DNA of 64,000 bases from Lichenostomus cassidix (Eukaryota; Chordata; Aves; Passeriformes; Meliphagidae). Positions 47,318-60,150 of this stretch are shown in pieces. The notes beneath the pieces were generated by a model, which was given only the letters and a program-made list of their open reading frames with translations, did no database searches and was not told where the DNA came from. Made by a program: the position numbers and the translations under genes. How positions within the stretch are numbered: the stretch's first letter is position 1; each line of letters begins with the position of its first letter. The stretch spans positions 107,374,443 through 107,438,442 of the forward strand of contig CM039182.1 of the NCBI GenBank assembly GCA_008360975.2, read 5' to 3'.

Positions 47318-50210
47318 ACAATTGCTTCCCTGTGCAAATACATAAATTCCCTTCTCAAGGGTATATGACATGTTAGTTTAAAGAACCCTAAGTAAGTAAT
47401 TCTAGGTCAGGAAAGACTATTATCTGCTTTATGACAGTAGCTGATAGCATTCCTCAAGCAAGAAATATAAAGCATACAGTAATCCTTCCTCATCTTTCAG
47501 CACAAACTTCTCAGGATATGGATATTATCTTTTTGTTTAAAACTTTAAACAGTTTCTACTTCATTACCGTGTTTAATTGCTTTTTGTATCTATTTATAAT
47601 TTGACATTAACTACTTCCTTTAGTTACAAGTCTCATCTACAGTTTGACTGCAATGTGGAACAACTACTTGTTTTTATTTTAAAGCCCTACATAATGATTT
47701 CTTTGCATAAATTTTAGTGCTTTCATTATCACAAATATTACATAATCACTCAGTTTCTGCACATCTCCTGCGTAGTTGTTTTCTCTCTGTTGTTTCTTTT
47801 AAAAGTTGAAGTCTGTTTTTCTTTACTCAAGAAAAATGCACTGTTTCCTCTATAACCTTTTCAGTGGTGAGGTCCAAATTGTCACCAGTCAGCAGACAAA
47901 ACACAACACAGATTTATGTGGTTGTGTAATGATGTATAGTATTTAATTCTCTATTTTTTTTAATAACTCCTTCATTTTGTCTATTTTTTGAGTTAACAGT
48001 GTTCACAATGATCCTCACATCTCTTTCCTATTTAGATCAGGTAGAACATATCACCCAGTGCATGCATTTGGGACTATTTTTCATCACGTGCGTTACTTTG
48101 AATTTATCATTCCTGAATGTCATCTACTGCTTTATCACTTAATCTCTTAATACCAGGATAGTCTCTGCAGCTCTTTAGAGCCAGCTGGTTTTATTGTCCT
48201 CGGTAATTTTGAATCACCACTCACTAATTACCCCCTCCTATATATTCTTTTTCAATATGGTGAACAGCGAAAGTCCAGGCAAAACTCCCTGTCAGATGTG
48301 TCTGAAAAGTGATCATTTATTTACTCCTTTCTTTCCAAGTTCTTTATCCATTAACCCACAGGTTTTTAAGAACTTTTACTGTGTGATGCTGCCCTAAGTT
48401 TTCCACTGTTAACATAAGAAGTAGTTTTAGGCACCTGTATAAAATTTATATTGTGTGAAAATTGGTGCATGATGATACTATATGACAGAGGGGAATTATT
48501 AATTTTTCTGCCTACCTAAAATATAAATATGTCTAAAAAACAAAATAGGTACACAATGTTTTTTCTTTGCCTATGGGGTTTGATGAAATGCTGCAGTTCT
48601 CAGTGTCTGTGTCCTTGAGAATGCTCTAGCCAGAAGGACACATTCTTCTTTATAGGCCAAAAGTTGAATTCAATATTTTTGTTGTTGTGTATTTCTGTTT
48701 TTTCTGTTTTTATTTTTCTGTCTTTTACAATTTTTTGTGATCTGTAACTGACTCATTTACAGGAACAAAAAATCCTGTTTTAAGTGCAGAATCCAGAAGG
48801 ATGAAGGAATTATTGCTCTGAATTTGCGCATTTTCATAGCAGCACTACTGGCAGAAGTCACACAGATTTGCCTCCACCGTCCCTTGAATATTCAAAAATA
48901 ACAAAATGTGGTCCTTTTTATAGAGCAATCATGGTTAATCTTCTCTATGGTACACGTGGTCTTATTCCTTCACAGTGCATTCTGTACATTACTTATTGCT
49001 TACCCTGCGTTTATCTGCATTCTAATTTGTGTTTAATAAGAAGGATTCTTCCATTTCCCAGAAAGGCATTTAATTGAAGTGAAGGTGACCAGCAGGTGGT
49101 TTGCATAAAATTTCATTAGCCTCTTAGATTGTTTTTGACACCTTTATGAAAGAATGCTTCATTACCATGCAAATGGTCATTGGCCCTGCTTCCAAGCTAA
49201 TCACCATATAGCATAACATGCATATCACAATGTTATATTCTGTATGATTTATAGGATTACTTCAGCTAATTTTGGAGTTATAATGGCACACTTAAATAAC
49301 TGCAGAATGGCAAGGATCTCATATAAGTCATATCCTATTATGCCATTAAGAGTATCCAGTACAATTCAGATAACAGAAGAACCAAACAAAATGTATTTGT
49401 TTGATACTCTTATCCTTCCTGATAAAGAAAATGATGATTTCTTTCCAGCTTTGAGATGACATTAAGGCAACTGGATGCAAGAACAACTGCTAACTTTAAT
49501 TTTTTCGGTTATCTCTCATGAATATGAATAAATGAAGGTCTATTTTGCATACAAGTTTGTAGCCCAATAATGTATACAATTAAGAATTAAAATTTTAAAA
49601 ATATTTTAAAATAAATTTTAAAATCACAATAATTTTGTATTAATTGTGTTTTTTCATATTGCCAGCATCTTTAAATATCAGATTTTAGTCCTTATTTTTG
49701 CTATAATTTCTAGCTTGTACATTAAGCCCTAGAAAAATTCAAGTCAATATCCACAGACTGGTTCCTTTTTTCCACTGCATGCATAGTTTACATCTTCTCA
49801 TATAGTATATTCTTGTTTTTCTGAATGCTGCTCCAAACACAGCTTTTGAACATGGATTCAGTTAATTTCAGGTAATACAAGCTACATATATAAGAAAATA
49901 CTGCAAAAGTAGTGTGATTTTTACCAAAAAACATTCCTCTTGTGAGAATTTATTTAGAGAAATTATTTGAAGGTAGGGACTGGAGTTTTGTTTTAATAAA
50001 TATTTACAGCAAATCATGGGAATGTGTATGTTTTTGTGACTTTTTCTTTTTGTAAATAATTGAAATAGAACTTTGACCTGCAGGTATCCACTATTATGGC
50101 TATTAAATGTTCCAATCCTATTAAGCAAGTACTGAAGTATTTACACTTGAAAACTGACACTGAAATTGCATGTAGGCAAAAAAAAGCCACAAATATATCA
50201 TGATTGTTAC
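47318..50210. other. AT-rich unique noncoding DNA
   Basis: No gene recognised. The block 49080-49470 stands out in texture and is listed separately. Sequence around 49570-49650 is nearly pure A/T. Confidence 0.48.
49080..49470. other. Candidate conserved noncoding element
   Basis: Unique sequence with a perfect ATGCAAAT octamer at 49167-49174 (a POU-factor type site), several paired AT cores and no simple repeats. A 71-codon plus-strand frame (49244-49459) has no recognised domain. The look is that of a developmental enhancer; this is inference only. Confidence 0.27.
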
Positions 50211-50340
50211 GCCTTGCCTTCCCCTTCCCCTTCCCCTTCCTCTTCCCCTTCCCCTTCCCCTTCCCCTTCCCCTTCCCCTTCCCCTTCCCCTTCCCCTTCC
50301 CCTTCCCCTTCCCCTTCCCCTTCCCCTTCTTTTCCTTTCT
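50211..50340. repeat. (CCCCTT)n hexamer microsatellite
   Basis: About 19 units of a CCCCTT hexamer on the plus strand (one unit carries T for C near 50241), flanked by degenerate CCTT sequence. The minus strand is (AAGGGG)n, with a run of four G every six bases, so it can form intramolecular G-quadruplexes. Because the unit length is a multiple of three, several frames stay open and give Gly-Lys, Gly-Arg, Pro-Ser or Pro-Phe dipeptide strings, which are not real proteins. The unit is not the vertebrate telomere repeat. Confidence 0.97.
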
Positions 50341-51487
50341 ATGTAGGTGTTCATTTACCCAAATACATTTACCCTTCTTTGGAAAGGGGACTCTCTTGGC
50401 AGATTCACAGCTATGCATATCCTGGCCTTGGCTTGGTGGCCCAGAAGGGTTTGAACTGCTAATAGTTTCTAAACTGTTAGCATGAAACTAATTGAAAAGT
50501 TTCAGTGCTAGCAAGCCTTTAAGTGGTATTAAATTAGCTACTTGGAAAAGTTGCTGTCATAAAAATGGTTGCTGCAACACTGCTGCTACAAACAATTTCT
50601 GACTTCAACAAGCTATGTCACTTTTTCTGAAATTCATACATTGTTATGATAATAAATGAAATTATGTGACTTATTTTGACAAATTAATTACTCAATTACT
50701 GGCATAAGTCTTGTTGTAGATCATGGAAAAGAAGTCTTAAACCCAAGATTTAGGCTTCTGGAGTTTTGACAGCTTAAAAAATACATCAAATATCAAGACT
50801 TTTTAATTAACTTTAAATATTTATGTCTTTGAGTTGTTTACATATGATAAGAGGGAAGACTAGTTAGACAGTATGGAATAAGTATAATTAATATAAATCT
50901 CATGAAAACAAATATGACCTGATCCATATGAACTTCATTTTAATTATTTTGTAATTTATAAACAGCCACTCCTTTTATAAACAGACACTTTCTCCTTTTT
51001 TTACATTTTTTTTTCCTATGGTATCACAACATTGGAATATCTGTGGTTAAAAAGGGATGGCAGTTTCAAAATTCCACAGTGTGTTGTGGAATTCAAAGCT
51101 CCAGCTACTGACCTTATTCTCTTTTATTAAAAAAAGTTATAATTTAAAGCATTTCTGCTGACCCAATGGGTAATGCATTAAATGACAAATGAAGTGATTT
51201 TTTTCTCATAAACTGATTTCAGGTAATTTTGACTTTTTATACCTCATAGGCAAATCTATATATTCCATGAAAACATAAATGGGCATTGTCAGTCTCTGAA
51301 TATCTGTTTCTCATTTTAACATCTCCACCTTTTGAATAGTACTAAAATATGGTATAGTTCTGTGTGAGTTTTAGTGAAAGACATTGGCATATTTCAAATA
51401 CTCTTGCATTCTACTGTTGATTTCTGTTAAATGTAATAATATAATAAGCAAACTATATGACAGACCATGTTAAATGCATGGTATGAT

Positions 51488-51508
51488 TTGTACAATGCCA
51501 TTGTACAA
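51488..51508. repeat. 21-base palindrome built from two TTGTACAATG copies
   Basis: TTGTACAATG, one central C, then CATTGTACAA form a perfect 10-base inverted repeat. Because TTGTACAA is itself palindromic, the site is also a direct repeat with a 13-base period. It may be a binding-site pair or chance. Confidence 0.8.
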
Positions 51509-54500
51509 TGCATGAAAAAGCCCCCTGTGAAACAATGAATCTGTATCACAAACTAACTGCAGAAGACAAAAAGCTGACTGGAGCACCTGCATAGTAATTC
51601 AAATGCCAGCTGGAAGTCTAAAATCATGTCTCTGTTGTAAGTGCCTGTAGATCCTGATGGTACAGCATGGTAGTTGACTGTTAAATCAGTGAGAGCAATA
51701 TTGTTCCCTCCCAGCCTGTTTCTCCACCCTCAGCTTTCTGGCCTCAGTCTGAACTTCAGGAAACCTGAACCTTAGAGCACCTTAGAGAACTTATCTTACA
51801 TAACTTCTGCTTGAGCACCACTGCCCAAACCAAGCACAGCGTATAATCCTCATCTAGTGTTTTCTCCAGAAAAGGCTGCAGTGACATCTGTTAGTGCAGC
51901 TTCTGTTTTGCAGTTTCTTTGTTAGTTCTCGATAGTGAAACTCTTAGTCAGTTTAGACATGTCATGTGTCATGAATCAATACTGTGTCTGGAAACAGATG
52001 GCTAGGATAAGCACACAAGTACAGATACAAGGTTAAATTTTATTGGATTGCCTAATGTTTGTTTAAAACTCCTAGTTTCCACAAATATTCATTCCAACAA
52101 AATCATGAGTTAGAACAGTAGCAGAGATACAAATGAGAGTAATGTAGAGTCACAGCGATTGGTTTCAAGATGTAAATGTGCATTTGCAGATTTTTTGAGA
52201 GCAGAAATCAATCAGTTTCACTTTAACTGTAAAAAAAAATTAAATAATATTTATATATCCTATACCTAGCCTAGTCCTGATTTCCCTGAAGAAACGTTAT
52301 GAGGTATAGATGTTATGGAGTGTTTTTACTCAAACTTCTCTTCTTGAGGACTTGAGGAATATAGTATCCCCACAGTTAGGAGCATGGAAAAAGACAAAAA
52401 AATAGTTTCATATGGGCTTAACTAATCTGAAAAAGTAAAGGTCTCATCTCCCTTCAAAACCAGCATAAAGCACCTCAAGAGTGTGTGTGAGAGAAGAAAT
52501 CCCTCAGTACTCTACTTCTAAATCAGAGGATTCTGATAAGAAGTTCCAGTATTATTAGTTATAATTTGACCTTAAACTTTTCCAGGATCACAGAAGCTGT
52601 ACACAAACCACAAAGTTCTAGCTAAATGCTGCAGTGTAGCCTTTGATATCTTTCTGTGTCATGATTAATTTAATCTATTAATTAATTAAGCATTTCCATA
52701 TTTATAATTGAGTGGTTATGCATGGGTAATTATCACATTACTACTTAAGTACCATAAACTCCCTCATTGAAGACTTTTTGTCCTTTTCTTCCCCATTTCA
52801 AATGCACTGTGTCTATATGTAGAATTATTCATCAAATAAAAAGAGTAAGATAAATATTTATGGCCTAATGTTCCTTAATTTAAATGACATTTTCTTTTAT
52901 ATGTTTAAATTTCTATTTAATGAAGGATGTTCTGTAGCCATTATTTCCTGACAAACAACACAGTAGTAGTCATGGTTGATGATCAAATCCAACTTAATCC
53001 TAAATTGCTTTAAATTTCACAGAAAAGGTTGTAACCTTAGAAGTTAGGCAACATTACCAAATTTATAGAATGCATGATGTATCACATTTTCTATCACAGC
53101 ATTTTCTTTATTGATCTTGTACTTCCTAGACTGCATTTCTCTTTTCTAGGTTGATTCACATTTGGTGACATGGCTGCATCAGCGTATATTCACCCTATTG
53201 CCAGGCAATTTTTCCCAACATCAATCTGCCTTCTGTGTTTGCTGCTACCCACAGTTGCATCCAGCTGTTAATATGGTGAACTGGGGAATTGATCCAGCTT
53301 TAAAAGAGCTCAAACATTTTTTTCAGAGATAATTTAGGATAAATTATTTCATCAATCCAATCCATTCTGCGGCTGTATAAACACTCATGTCAGCACTGAG
53401 CAGGGACTTCTGGAGCAGGAAAATCCTGGGGAATAAAAGTGAGCTGGTGAAGCTTACAGAGCAGTTTCTGCTGAAGGATCATAGTCACAATGTCCAATAC
53501 TTGCATTCAACTGCAGCATCTCTGGGATGTATAATTACCTCATTCTAATGAAGACTAGTTTTTATAATTATGCTTTATACAGACATTTTGCAAGAAGCCA
53601 TTACATGAGATTTATTTGCTGAAAGCTTAAGACATACCTTTTTGTCAAGAAAGAGAAACTGGTCACTGCATATCTCACAGGCCCAAGAGGTACCTGCTTA
53701 TCTTACATTTATTTATGAACCACCTTGTGCCCTGATCTTGCCTCTGGATCTGTTAGCTTGGGCTTCCGTGCCTGTCACTTAAATATGTAGTTTCACAGAG
53801 GCCCAAAGGGCCATGGCAGTAAATGAAGATGGGAAGAGCTTTAAGCAAGATGGAGTTAAAGAAGTAAAAATACTGTCACAGCTTCAGCATTTTTTTTTAT
53901 TTTCAACCACTGAAAGTACTTTCCAACACTCCTCTTTAGAATATATTCTGTTGAAAGTAATGATGATAATTTTGATGGTTGGTCTTTCTATTATATCCTC
54001 TGACAAAACAGCTGAATAGTAACTTTGAATGCTGGATTTATGTCTCTGGAGTAAACTTTTAGGAAATTCCTTTATTTGTTCCTTTCTAGTTTTGGAAGAA
54101 GTGTAAATGCAGTCCTGTAGATTCATCTTTTGCTGAGAAATGTCTAGTTTGTAGCCTTTACTGCTCATTGTCCATATTACCTATCAACAGTTCAATTTCA
54201 TTATGCTGTTTTTGAGCAAAACTAAACACCATCTTGTCACAGTAGTGCCTACTGTAAGCAGTAAGGGAACTGGGCTCAGCACTTCAGTTCTTCCTAATGC
54301 AGTATCAAAGCAATAGCTCTAGAAAGCTGAATTAGAGCGGGTAGTTGAAGCAGAACACATTTCCCATTCTCTCTACATTATTCCTGTAAATTATATCTTT
54401 TACAGGCAGTGCTCTCCGGAAGAAAAATAGTATACTGTTCTTGTGTCTGGGTTATGTATTTGTAAAACTACTCAGGCAGAAAGAGAAGTTGAATATTTCA

Positions 54501-56382
54501 CTATCTGTCTAGTTCTACTTCATGGATACAGGGGGAAAAAAACCCACTGAATGAAAGGTGCTACATTTCCTTCGTAAATATTGGTGCAGATTTCTGAGAT
54601 AACCTTCTAACAAGAAGTGTAGGTGCAGCTGTTGTATATGGCAATACTTGCACATCTGGCAATGGTGTATCGAAACTCCCTGTTTGTTAACCCAAATCCT
54701 TCGCACTGCAGTTCTTTGAAGAATCAGGGTGCATGTCTTTGCTGAAAAATACTTTCCCTGCAGATATGTAGAGTGCAGTCTGAATAAATCAGCTAGAAGG
54801 ACTCAGAAATATACAGACACAAAAAGAGCACATTAATTGATATTTCAATAACTACCTCTAAAATTGCAGAGTAAGTTTTTCTCACTAAGTAATGATAACA
54901 GTAAGTACATCATGCTATCTTCCAAAAGCTGAACCAGGAGAGCTAAGTGTAGAAAAGTTTTAACTTATTTGTAAAATTCAGCCATATAGAGTCAGGAGAT
55001 ATTACTTTTCTAATGCATTTTATATTAGATCCATATTTTGTGGATGTAGAAGAAAAATTGTGGGAGACCCCAAGGTCCTCTCTGATGCTAAGCAGAGCTT
55101 TTGAACTGAGATTTATATAAAGGATAATTATTAAATGTAGAATTTTACCTTAACACAAACATCATGGAGCTCTTTATGGTAGATAGCACCACAATTTTCT
55201 CAAATATTTTTTCAGTGTACAGAGAAATGATGTCTAACAGGGAGAGAATGTTAATAGTCTAGCTGATTACTATCTTATGTCTAGATCTTAATACACCCTA
55301 ATATTGGCAGAACTTCTAATATGCACTCAAAACCCTGCCTGTTTTGCAGATAACTTGAGGACCAATAACTTGTTAACCTGAGTCTTTGGAGTTTTCAAAT
55401 CATAGAGGTCTTTAAATTGATCTTTGTTGGCAGGGGAAATAACTTTGGGAGCGTTGAGGTGTTTCTGCCTTTCGAGACCTGCTGGCTCTGTAGCCATACC
55501 ACAGGCACTGGTGCATTTACTCAGCACAGCAGGTTGCAGTCCAGAGGTCCCCAAGCTAACAAAACTCCAGAGATGAAAGATGTATAAATGCATAGATGCC
55601 TGTGATTGCTTAGAGCTAATAAGCCTTGCTAAAATGTAGATCTATTTAGCTGAGACATAGCACTGTGCTGATCCTGCCTGCTGTTTTGGAAAATATACAT
55701 GTTCAACACCCCATTTCACTGTGCAGTTGTACTGAGTTGCTCAAAGGTCTCTAATGCAATGCTCCACCAAGCTCTGCAGATTTGCTTGTAACTGGAATAC
55801 TCTAAAGAAATGTATGAGATGAAGCTTTTTTGTTGAAAGGACTGTATTCCTAACAACAGAACTTAGCATGTTCTGTCAATAAAAACAAAAATAGGTGTAG
55901 TTACCTTAGAAGATGAGAGGCGAAGTCTGCCTGAGAAATAAGAGATGTCTTTTATGGTATTCACTCACTGAAGATTCAGGCAGCTACTGATAGGAATGAC
56001 TATGATTAACTGCAGATTCAATTCTGTGAAAAATTCTTTGAGTAATTCCTAAAGGGTAGACTTTGATTATAATTATTTAGTTAATTAATTATCAACAGTA
56101 TAGTATGAAGGCCTCCATGTATGAAAAAGATTGTTCTCCTTTAATACAAATAGACAATATTAAACAAGATTTGAAAAAAAAATATTTCTCTTATGTTGAT
56201 TTTTTTACATGATAAAGACAGTCCTCATTTGTGACTTGGGAGCTGTTGCCCTTGCCCTGTATGTCTGTATCCTAAATGGGTGTCATTGACACTGTGATGA
56301 TTAGCAGTGAACATTTTACAGGCATTAGCATGAGGAATTCATTATACCATCATTCAAAGACTGCACTGACATAAAATGAAGT

Positions 56383-56384
<2 letters not shown>

Positions 56385-56414
<30 letters not shown>

Positions 56415-56460
56415 GTCATCATCATTAGTGTCATTGTTATTATCATTGTGATTATTATTG
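56385..56460. repeat. T-run plus degenerate (ATT)n microsatellite
   Basis: T12 followed by ATT units that decay into ATC/GTC triplets. Simple sequence without other context. Confidence 0.88.
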
Positions 56461-58016
56461 CTCCAAGGTTTGACAACTGAGCTTCAACATCTGGTGTGTT
56501 TTCTGATTGCTTTTAGAGGACCTTTCTTCTACTACTCTCCATGTTTCAAAACAGTAAGTAATTCGGTGTCTATATTGGAACTAATAATCATCCCCTTCAC
56601 CTTGTGATAAATGGTTTATGGAGATTGCCATGATGTAGATTCAGTTTTGAGATCTGTCTGATAACCAGTACATGTTGCAGTCAATTTTCAAAAATCAGTA
56701 GGATTGGGACTTAACTGCTCTGGAACAGTACATGCTTATTTTTGTCGTGAATGGTTGCATGATTACATTATATTTCATGTTCTTTACCACCATCCCTCAC
56801 CCCAATTTTTTTTGATTCCATGGGGATAATTGGAAAAACAAGGAGCAAAGGAAATTTATTTTTTGGGTGTATAAAATAAACACATTGTTTGTGTATCTCA
56901 AGAAAACTATAAAATGACTCCATAGAAGTGAATTCTTCTCTTGGTATATGACAGAATTGTGGAGTATATTATTATCCTAGCACCTAGTTTAAGCATAAGT
57001 TAAAACAAATTCAAAAAATTATGACAGAGTGAAAAATAAATAGATCTGGTTTTACCTCTTAAAAGAATTTACCATTTGCTGAAAGCTTTGGTCTGAACAA
57101 CCTAATATCTGAGCATGGTTGTTACCTTTCTAAGTGCTTCTCCATTCTCCTTGCCCAGTATCTCATGGATGAAAATGAAACAGCACAGGGAGACAACATT
57201 TGAATTTCTATTTATTCATACATTAGAAAGTAAAAGCAAATAAATAAATAAATAAAACTTCAGACATCTCTTAACATTGATTTCCTTAGAGTTTACTGAA
57301 TCAAAGTGCTGATAATACCATACTGAAGTGCATAAGTCAGCTCTGTGCAATACGTTCATACAGTAAAGATGAGGTTTATAAATATCTATAAAAATATATA
57401 TAGTCCATTTGGGTATCTATACTTCATCCTTCTTTGAAATTGTGAAAGTTCACAAAGAGACAAGTTTGGACACAGGAGCTATAATTCAGAGGAACTGGTT
57501 ACAATAACTAAAATACAATAACTTATTTTAGATATATAAATGTCAAACCAAATAGTAAAATATTCTTTCTTTTCTTTCTGCCCTCCCTTCCTGTGATTTT
57601 CATTAGCATTTTTGGCCTTGCATGATTATAAGTGCTTTGTCTGTATCTAGAGTACAATTTTTGAAAACCATTCCAAAATAATGATGATGCTAAATTTGCC
57701 ATATTCACTTAGGCATTTTATTAACCCAAAATCACCTTCCAAGCTCATCCATATCAATAGCTACCCTATACTTAATCTAAACTTAATCTGGTCTCTGAGC
57801 AGATTTACAGTGGAATATTGCTAGCAATTCAGCAGAATTAATCTTGTCCTAATCTTGTCCTATACTTGTCATCAAATACTTCATATCTTTATGATTTGAA
57901 AGGTCAAATTTTAACATTTCTGGAGTTTGAGTTGTGGTTTGTTTTTTTTTTTTAATTCAACTTTAGAATTCTTTTTCTAAGTCTTAAATGTTAGCCTATT
58001 TGTAACAAATATTTAG

Positions 58017-58110
58017 TTATTACAGTTATATAATTATTTCAGTTATATAATTATTACATTAATATAATTATTACAGTAATATAACTACAGTAATAATAAC
58101 TATATTACAG
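58017..58110. repeat. 17-base AT-rich minisatellite
   Basis: Four head-to-tail units of about TTATTACAGTTATATAA occupy 58017-58033, 58034-58050, 58051-58067 and 58068-58084, each differing by one to three bases. They are followed by a shorter degenerate copy to about 58110. The unit is rich in TA steps and partly self-complementary. Confidence 0.9.
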
Positions 58111-59079
58111 TGGGCTTTTTATATTTTTTATTGGGTGAATGTTTAGCATCTTATGGAACAGAGAATGTTTTTCAATGGCATGGTACAGTTTTCCTTCACC
58201 TCCAGAATCTCCACTGCTCATTTACACTACACGCCTGATAACTTTTTCAACTTACCTGAAGGGTACTTCTGCTGAGTAGAGGCACTCCAAGGCAAAATCA
58301 ATCTTCCTAATGGTGGAGAGAATTGTGCCACCTTAGTTGGTATTACAGGTTATTTAGTATAAACATATGTGTTCCCATTAAGGGCCATCCACCTTCAACA
58401 AAAATGAGTCACTTGTGTAAGAAGTTTTGTTTATAAATCTGAGACTAATTTCCCTAGTCTATTCTGTATGTGCCATGTGGTATAAAATTGTACAAATGTC
58501 AGTGTGCAGCCTCACAATACATTTCTCTGAGAGCAAAATGTGAAGTCATTATGCAGTAAATTTCTCAGCAGAATTATAAATAAATAGAACATGAAAAATA
58601 AAATAAGCTTGAGGTGAAAACCTTCACTACCTATCTCTCAGTTAAAAATGCAAATATTTCTTCTGTAACAACAAGCCACTCACATGGCGTTTATATTAAT
58701 AGACGGTGCAGATTATATTAATTATGTGCACAGATATTTAAACTGTTGGTTGAAAGGATCCATTCCCTCTGGTTTTTATAGCTGACTCTATGCTCCACAT
58801 GCACAAGACTGTATGTACTGTGGCTGCCACTGAAAGAACATTCTTGTACAACACAGTGGGATAGAGTCAGTCATGTTTTTCAACTTCCTTGGAGGTGACT
58901 TCTTTCAAGCTAGAGTCCCTTTCATCTGCAACAGTCAGACAGGACAGTTTTACATTTCAGAAAATATTTGGTCTATATTTTTGGTTGTCTTTTATGTGCT
59001 AAAATCTGTGGAATTTTCAGCCATCCTGAACTTGCCTGAGCATCTTACAGTGCTCAGTGTTCACCCAGCCACAACTGTG
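58111..59079. other. Unique noncoding DNA
   Basis: No gene recognised. A 77-codon plus-strand frame at 58873-59106 starts hydrophobic (MFFNFLGGDFFQA) but resembles nothing known to me. Confidence 0.45.
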
Positions 59080-60150
59080 CCACCACTGCATGATGAGAAG
59101 GAGTAGTTTGGAGAAGAAAGGAGGAAGGGGATGGGGTGATGATACAGGCATGAAAATCTGGGCTCACATACAGACTCTGCAATGTCCTCTGTGACCTTGT
59201 TGTAGCAGCAGCTCCTCACTGTGCCCGTGCACACTCTGGCCACAGCACACAGCTAGGGGACAGGCACACAAATCATGCTGCTGTGTCCTCACTTTGGGAC
59301 CTGTCCCCTGACCTATTGGTGTGAGGCTGTCCCAGAGGCCACCTCAGGACTCTGCCTGACTCCTTGTATTAACATCACTGTAAGCACAGGTTTGCCACCA
59401 TTAGCTTTGCTGGCACAGGACTGAAGCTTTGGCAGCAGTGACTGTACAGCCTGGAAGGAGTTTTCCTCTTGCTTTTCACCAGATCATTTTCAGCTTGTAT
59501 TTCTGGTGAAGGAGAGGAGATCCCCATTGCAGGTGGGGGCTGTTTCTTGCTAAAATTTAGCACATATGGGCTGCTCAGTATCTCCCAGCAGGGAGAGGCT
59601 AGGCTTGGACAGGTACCAAGAGAGACTATACTATAGCTGCCATGGGTCTCAGTGGTATCTGGCATATGAGCTACAGCATTTGTCTGTGAGGCTGGCTAGC
59701 CATTATAGTGTTTTTGACTAGTATTTTCTGGCAAATTTGAATCTCTCAGTACTCATGGTTACAAGTGCTGGAGTGTGATGTCAGATCATAGGCTCCAGAT
59801 GAAAGCACTGCTCAGAAGCCAAACCACTGTGAGAGGAATTGCACATATTAGGGCCTCTGCTGAGGGTATGTATATCATCTTTTGTGGGTCTCATGGAAGA
59901 GTTTTGGAGAACAGAAACCTCTAATTGTTGTGACAGCAGAGGCAGTGTAGAAAAAGGGTATGTCTGGGCATACACACCTTCTACTGGGGAGCTTTTGATG
60001 GCATTGAAAGCTGGCCTGCTTTGCAGATAAACCAGGGTCACGTACTCGAAAAATATATGTGAAGATGAGCAGTTGTAAACCACACAGCCCTGCTTCTTGG
60101 GATAAGTGACAAATCTCAATCCAAGCTTGAATGCACCCACGCAGTCTGTG
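59080..60150. other. GC-richer unique patch with open frames on both strands
   Basis: This kilobase is visibly richer in G and C than its surroundings. It keeps minus-strand frames of 96 codons (59375-59665) and 119 codons (59781-60140, first codon GTG rather than ATG) and a plus-strand frame of 63 codons within the latter. The 119-codon product is of mixed composition (for instance SSPVEGVYAQTYPFSTLPLL) but no domain is recognised. It could be a decayed gene, an unrecognised repeat, or simply stop-poor sequence. Confidence 0.3.

Larger units (their letters stand above)
50341..58016. other. AT-rich unique noncoding DNA
   Basis: No gene recognised over 7.7 kb. A 21-base palindrome lies at 51488-51508, a T12-(ATT)n degenerate run at 56385-56460 and (AAAT)n at 57238-57256. 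Frames of 60-94 codons (for example 53884-54168 minus) have no recognised domains. Confidence 0.5.

Noticed and set aside
47060..47371. Lys-Glu-Arg-Lys repeat 'protein' and the Phe-Leu-Ser counterpart
   Set aside because: Pure translation of the (CTTT)n/(AAAG)n microsatellite.
50211..50340. Interstitial telomere repeat
   Set aside because: The unit is AAGGGG, not TTAGGG; no telomeric hexamer array is present.
50014..50485. Gly-Lys, Gly-Arg, Pro-Ser and Pro-Phe dipeptide ORFs
   Set aside because: The hexamer unit is a multiple of three and lacks stops in these frames; not genes.
59156..59235. Vague resemblance to the MIR SINE core
   Set aside because: Only scattered short words agree and no ordered alignment could be made by eye.
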